From positions 1-45,034 of the forward strand of contig NZ_JAQMWQ010000036.1 of assembly GCF_030403775.1 (NCBI RefSeq): a DNA stretch of 45,034 bases, in the 5' to 3' direction. The notes beneath the pieces were generated by a model that was not told the DNA's origin, searched no databases, and saw nothing but the letters and a program-made list of their open reading frames with translations. The first letter of the stretch is position 1, and each line of letters begins with the position of its first letter. Source of the DNA: Paenibacillus sp. BSR1-1 (GTDB lineage: Bacteria > Bacillota > Bacilli > Bacillales > Cytobacillaceae). Both the position numbers and the translations under genes were made by a program. Positions 42,030-45,034 of this stretch are shown piece after piece.

Positions 42030-42224
42030 CTATTTCTAGGTATTTTATCCTAAAATTTTGTATTTTTCACAATAAACACTACATTTTACATATTCTAATA
42101 TTATAGTTTTCTTACTATAATTATAGAACCTAGCTTAATGGGAGCAACTAAAATATTAATTTATATTTTTATGTGTTTGACTTCATTCACATTGGTTTCA
42201 AAATCCATAAAAGGAGGTGTTTAA

Positions 42225-42616
42225 ATGTCTACTTGGATCATTGTTATTTCTCTAATTTTCTCCCTATTGATCATACTGGAGGAGGCAGGCCCTTCTATTT
42301 TGAAGCACTATTTAAACCAAACGAACAATGGGAAGCAACTGAAAATGAAGAAAAGAATGATAGACATTATTCCTTCTTTTATGAAAAAACTCCAATCAGA
42401 TGGTTCTCAAAATTTTTTAAGCAGGAACCTCAAGAAGGATTTAATGGTATCTATATATAAGGCTTTTAATAAGTCATTACAAATGATAAAAAGTGGCTAT
42501 GGCATAAAGGCATTCAAGACGAATACAAATCATGAAATGATTCGGTATTTGAAGAGATTCTCTATTACGAAGGTCATAAAAAAATAAACCAACAACAGGC
42601 TTTGAAGTTAGAATGA
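42225..42616 (+). pseudogene. decayed small membrane-anchored protein gene
   Basis: A strong AAAGGAGGTG site precedes ATG 42225, and the start encodes a membrane segment (MSTWIIVISLIFSLLIIL). After about 25 codons this frame becomes lysine-rich and implausible. Another frame then looks coding: FYFEALFKPNEQWEATENEE and TPIRWFSKFFKQEPQEGF, then after stops NDKKWLWHKGIQDEY and DSVFEEILYYEGHKKINQ. The simplest reading is a gene broken by at least one frameshift and several stop codons. Family not recognised; an intact gene in the first frame (to 42587) cannot be excluded. Confidence 0.45.
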
Positions 42617-42635
42617 TAAAATTGGAGGGAATAAA

Positions 42636-42830
42636 ATGATATTCAAGGCAAAGAAGATCGCAGAAATAGGAGATCAAATCTTTTTTAAAAATGGAATCAA
42701 AGGGATCGTTGAGAAGGTCAATGAAAATTCAGTCATTGTAAATATAACCGAAAATAGGACGGACTTGGAGTTTGGAGGAGATAGAACCGTTGTATCACAC
42801 AAAAATTACAAGGTTATTGATTGTGCATGA
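42636..42830 (+). CDS. YkvS-like DUF2187 protein
   Basis: This 64-residue protein matches the small YkvS/DUF2187 family of Bacillus: AKKIAEIGDQIFFKNGIKGIVEKVNENSVIVNIT and the C-terminal RTVVSHKNYKVI. It is predicted as a beta-barrel-like KOW/SH3-type fold; role unknown. The ATG has a GGAGGG site. It probably stands alone. Confidence 0.85.
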   Translation: MIFKAKKIAEIGDQIFFKNGIKGIVEKVNENSVIVNITENRTDLEFGGDRTVVSHKNYKVIDCA

Positions 42831-42995
42831 AGCGAAAGGAGATCATTTATCCTCAATCATATATGAAACTTTTTTTACTCCATTCGATATATATTTAAAT
42901 ATGTAAGCGTTTTCCTTTGTGCGGTGAACAAATAGAAAATAACTTAATGACTTTGGACCTTGGGGGGGAATCTAATAATTAGGGGGAAACGACCA

Positions 42996-43181
42996 ATGAA
43001 AAATGATCTATCCTATCCACTGAGCGAAAAGGAATTGAAACGATTGTCATTAGGAACCGTTACCAAGAAACTATTTGATTTACACGTACAAGATCCAAAA
43101 CGATATACCGCTGAATTTATCTTGAATGAATTATTTATCTATTACAGTAACCTGCAACTGGATATGGAGGAAAAATACTAA
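42996..43181 (+). CDS. small hypothetical protein (61 aa)
   Basis: A GGGGGAAA site lies before ATG 42996. The protein (MKNDLSYPLSEKELKRLSLG ... DMEEKY) is charged, probably helical, without a membrane segment. I do not recognise the family. A terminator follows 28 bp after the stop. Confidence 0.65.
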   Translation: MKNDLSYPLSEKELKRLSLGTVTKKLFDLHVQDPKRYTAEFILNELFIYYSNLQLDMEEKY

Positions 43182-43209
43182 TGGTGTGAACCATTAATAT
43201 CACCTGGAG

Positions 43210-43252
43210 AAACACACGGCATTTCAGATAAGAAAATATCGTGTGTTTTTTT
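43210..43252 (+). terminator. terminator of the 61-aa protein gene
   Basis: AAACACACG (43210-43218) and CGTGTGTTT (43240-43248) form a perfect stem with a 21-nt loop and a T run. Confidence 0.8.
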
Positions 43253-43324
43253 GTGGCGAGTAATTGGGGAACATTATAATACACCTGATAAAGTGAATAA
43301 AATTTAATAAAAGGGGGGCAAATA

Positions 43325-43870
43325 GTGAAAAAAATCGCGTATATGCTTGCTATAGTAACAGCCATAATTGGGTTAGCTGGGTGTAATCAACATCAGGATG
43401 AAAAAACAAATCAAAATGATCCGAAATCGCATGCACCAGAGGATAAGACAAATCAAAATGACCCGAAATCACATGCACCAGAGGATAAGACAAATCAAAA
43501 TGACCCGAAATCACATGCACCAGAGGATAAGACAAATCAAAGTGATCCGAAATCACATGCACTAGAGGATAAGGTTTATGCAAACAAAGTATTTAAAGAT
43601 GTGGCCTTAGCTGAATCAGGAGATAAAATCATTGTAACAGGGAAGGCTCAAGTCTTTGAAGGCGTGTTTCAATATGCTCTTTATGACGGAGAAAAAGTGC
43701 TGCTCGAAGATAAATACCAAACAGAGGGTGCACCTGCCTGGGGAAAATTTGAAATCACCTTTGCAAAAAAGTTAGTAACAACGAATGACACCAAATTGGA
43801 ATTATTTGTGTATTCAGCGAAAGATGGTTCAAAAGTGGACACGTTAGAAATTCCCATTCCAAAACCTTAG
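43325..43870 (+). CDS. lipoprotein with 14-residue tandem repeats and a Gmad2 domain
   Basis: A GTG start behind AAAGGGGGG gives a signal peptide with lipobox LAGC (Cys20). Residues 28-83 are four near-identical copies of TNQNDPKSHAPEDK, a hydrophilic spacer. The C-terminal about 95 residues (KIIVTGKAQVFEGVFQYALYDG ... APAWGKFEITF ... LELFVYSAKDGSKVDTLEIPI) match the Gmad2 immunoglobulin-like domain found in sporulation and germination proteins such as GerM relatives. It is predicted to be lipid-anchored outside the membrane, with the repeats acting as a stalk. Stands alone. Confidence 0.88.
   Translation: MKKIAYMLAIVTAIIGLAGCNQHQDEKTNQNDPKSHAPEDKTNQNDPKSHAPEDKTNQNDPKSHAPEDKTNQSDPKSHALEDKVYANKVFKDVALAESGDKIIVTGKAQVFEGVFQYALYDGEKVLLEDKYQTEGAPAWGKFEITFAKKLVTTNDTKLELFVYSAKDGSKVDTLEIPIPKP
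43406..43573 (+). repeat. four tandem 42-bp repeats inside the lipoprotein gene
   Basis: Each unit encodes TNQNDPKSHAPEDK; the last has Ser and Leu changes. Near-identity of units at the DNA level suggests recent expansion or homogenisation, so copy number probably varies between strains. Confidence 0.9.
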
Positions 43871-43937
43871 TTTTTTACGGAAGTTTATTGGGAACTATCT
43901 AGAGGAAACGTATATCGGGCAGCGATACACCCTCGAC

Positions 43938-43969
43938 AAAAAATGTGATGGAGAAATCGACCATTTTTT
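43938..43969 (+). terminator. hairpin downstream of the lipoprotein gene
   Basis: AAAAAATG (43938-43945) and CATTTTTT (43962-43969) form an A/T-rich hairpin ending in T residues. The rest of 43871-44269 shows no coding region. Confidence 0.5.
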
Positions 43970-44269
43970 CACCGTATTTCATGGAAGAAGCCCATAGGAG
44001 ATAGGCTTTAAGTATCTTTTAATTAAACGTTTGTGTAGTGTAGGAAAAGAAGATAAATTGTAGAATCAAGTAGGTTGAAACGAATCATATCATTCCCTGG
44101 GGAATATTGTCGTTTTATCTGATATCTTAGGAGTCGTGTACGACTACGGGAAACATTTAATAAAGTAAACTTTTTTCAACTATTGCAGGATGTTAAGACT
44201 TTATTAAGAATAATGGGCTATCTTTAAGACAAGCTTTTTCAAGACCCCCTTATATATTTTTTATTGGAC

Positions 44270-44312
44270 GCCCTCAAGGATTGTTTCGAACAGTCTTGAG
44301 GGCCATTTTTTT
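44270..44312 (+). terminator. strong hairpin terminator without an obvious upstream gene
   Basis: GCCCTCAAG (44270-44278) and CTTGAGGGC (44295-44303) form a perfect 9-bp stem followed by a T run. No coding region lies directly upstream, so it may end the lipoprotein transcript, an undetected small RNA, or insulate the next gene. Confidence 0.8.
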
Positions 44313-44359
44313 ATGTTATAAAGCGAACGTATGTTCTATAATAAGGGAGAGGTGATATT

Positions 44360-44611
44360 ATGGAGTTCCTAATGGATGTTAACTTAATTATCGAAGGTTC
44401 AGGTGTTTCTACAGGTGGATATTTTTTTGCAAGGAAAAAAAGTGAAATTCCAAAGGTAGCCTATCAATTCATACAAGACAAAAAAAGGGAAAGCGGATGT
44501 CGCAAAATGGTCATTAAAAAGGTGATTGTTAACGGGTCAGAAGATATCACTCAGGTAGTAAAAGAAATAGAAAGCCGGCCAATTCCCCAAATGGATGATA
44601 TCTATTGGTAA
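44360..44611 (+). CDS. small hypothetical protein (83 aa)
   Basis: GAGAGGTG lies before ATG 44360. The protein mixes beta-prone segments (VNLIIEGSGVSTGGYFFA, MVIKKVIVNGSEDIT) with a basic central helix (QDKKRESGCRK). No signal peptide or membrane segment. The family is not recognised. It lies just before an insertion sequence. Confidence 0.65.
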   Translation: MEFLMDVNLIIEGSGVSTGGYFFARKKSEIPKVAYQFIQDKKRESGCRKMVIKKVIVNGSEDITQVVKEIESRPIPQMDDIYW

Positions 44612-44661
44612 AATCCAATTAATGGAAGGTTAGTCAATAAAAAGCCCTGCTAATTGATATT

Positions 44662-44734
44662 ATCCCCTTTAAGTAGACAGTGTAAAAAAGCCCGCTAATT
44701 TGGCGGGAATGATACACTACTACTTGGAGGGGAT
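44662..44734 (+). promoter_or_regulatory. long hairpin enclosing the transposase ribosome binding site
   Basis: Arm 44662-44684 (ATCCCCTTTAAGTAG...GTGTA) pairs with 44713-44734 (TACAC...CTACTTGGAGGGGAT): 15 continuous pairs including two G-U, a small internal loop, then 5 more. An inner CCCGC/GCGGG hairpin fills the loop. The ribosome site GGAGGGG (44726-44732) is fully inside the stem. Confidence 0.7.
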
Positions 44735-44738
44735 TTTT

Positions 44739-45034
44739 ATGGCTAAAAAGGGGACAAAATTTCAATCCTATACAGAGGAATTCAGGCGTTTAGCAGTTGA
44801 AAGATATATAAATGGTGATGGCAGCTATCTGACTCTCTCTAAGGAGTTAGGATTGCCAAGCCCTACCCCATTAAAAACCTGGGTAAAAAAGTATGAGGAA
44901 GGCAATCAGCTTACCGATCAAAGGGGAAAACTTTCTTCTATTGATAACCCCCTTATAGGACGACCAAAAACAAAGTTCGAAAATATAGAACAAGAACGGG
45001 ATTATTATAAGGCTCAGGTTGACTACCTAAAAAA
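44739..45034 (+). mobile_element. IS3-family insertion sequence, OrfA start (runs off the window)
   Basis: From ATG 44739, the frame encodes MAKKGTKFQSYTEEFRRLAV, then a helix-turn-helix (LTLSKELGLPSPTPLKTWVKKYEEG) and a region leading to EQERDYYKAQVDYLK, the leucine-zipper-like segment. This is the layout of IS3/IS911 OrfA, the DNA-binding half of the transposase made as OrfA-OrfB by frameshifting. OrfB and the right end lie outside the window. AAAGCCCTGCTAATT at about 44641 resembles AAAGCCCGCTAATT at 44687 and may mark an IS end remnant. Confidence 0.8.

Noticed and set aside
43350..43583. Minus-strand frame with repeated YPLVHVISDHFDLS-type units
   Set aside because: It is the mirror of the lipoprotein's tandem repeat and has no ribosome site.

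Overview
The window (about 45 kb, AT-rich, strong AGGAGG-type ribosome binding sites, sigma-A-like promoters) looks like the chromosome of a spore-forming Bacillaceae bacterium (Bacillus, Neobacillus or Peribacillus-like). Support includes a LicR/ManR-type PTS regulator, a MurNAc salvage remnant, a YkvS-like DUF2187 protein, a Gmad2 lipoprotein and a TasA/CalY fragment. It is mostly accessory catabolic genes, each set with its own regulator, separated by hairpin terminators and a dispersed GGGACGG palindrome family.

Layout. 0.2-7.6 kb: a minus-strand PTS operon (EIIB, EIIA, EIIC, GH1, HPr, GH1) faces a plus-strand multidomain PTS regulator; two identical 16-bp palindromes lie between them. 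Both GH1 enzymes carry Gln at the acid/base Glu position. 7.8-9.4 kb: PAP2 phosphatase and Cam-type gamma carbonic anhydrase. 9.4-13.1 kb: eroded MurNAc/muropeptide salvage locus (broken ABC permease, AmiE-like hydrolase lacking a signal peptide, MurR-like regulator, MurNAc/GlcNAc kinase). 13.2-18.5 kb: small proteins, then an unusual winged-helix regulator with an M20 amidohydrolase and an OxlT-like MFS transporter. 18.6-27.0 kb: TasA/CalY fragment, a GntR regulator that apparently lacks a normal start codon, and an operon of a gamma-class PLP enzyme, homoserine dehydrogenase, aldehyde dehydrogenase and amino-acid permease, followed by a homocysteine S-methyltransferase; this suggests use of S-methylmethionine or homoserine compounds.

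27.2-30.4 kb: a minus-strand tRNA-like RNA of about 180 nt with its own promoter, a MOSC protein, an array of about 5.5 copies of a 52-bp repeat, a methyltransferase and a YARHG protein. 30.5-42 kb: an N-methyl amino acid oxidase, then a probable catabolic island: two MFS transporters, a HAL-family lyase that has lost the MIO-forming Ala-Ser-Gly, an AraC regulator, CoA ligase, GntR regulator, crotonase and acyl-CoA dehydrogenase. The proposed logic is import of an aromatic amino-acid betaine (ergothioneine-like), elimination of trimethylamine, CoA activation and side-chain processing. 42.2-45.0 kb: a decayed gene, small conserved proteins, a repeat-bearing lipoprotein and the start of an IS3-family element whose transposase ribosome binding site sits in a large hairpin.

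Best candidates for something new: the tRNA-like RNA, the MIO-less lyase island, and the paired Gln-GH1 enzymes with their dedicated HPr and twin operators.
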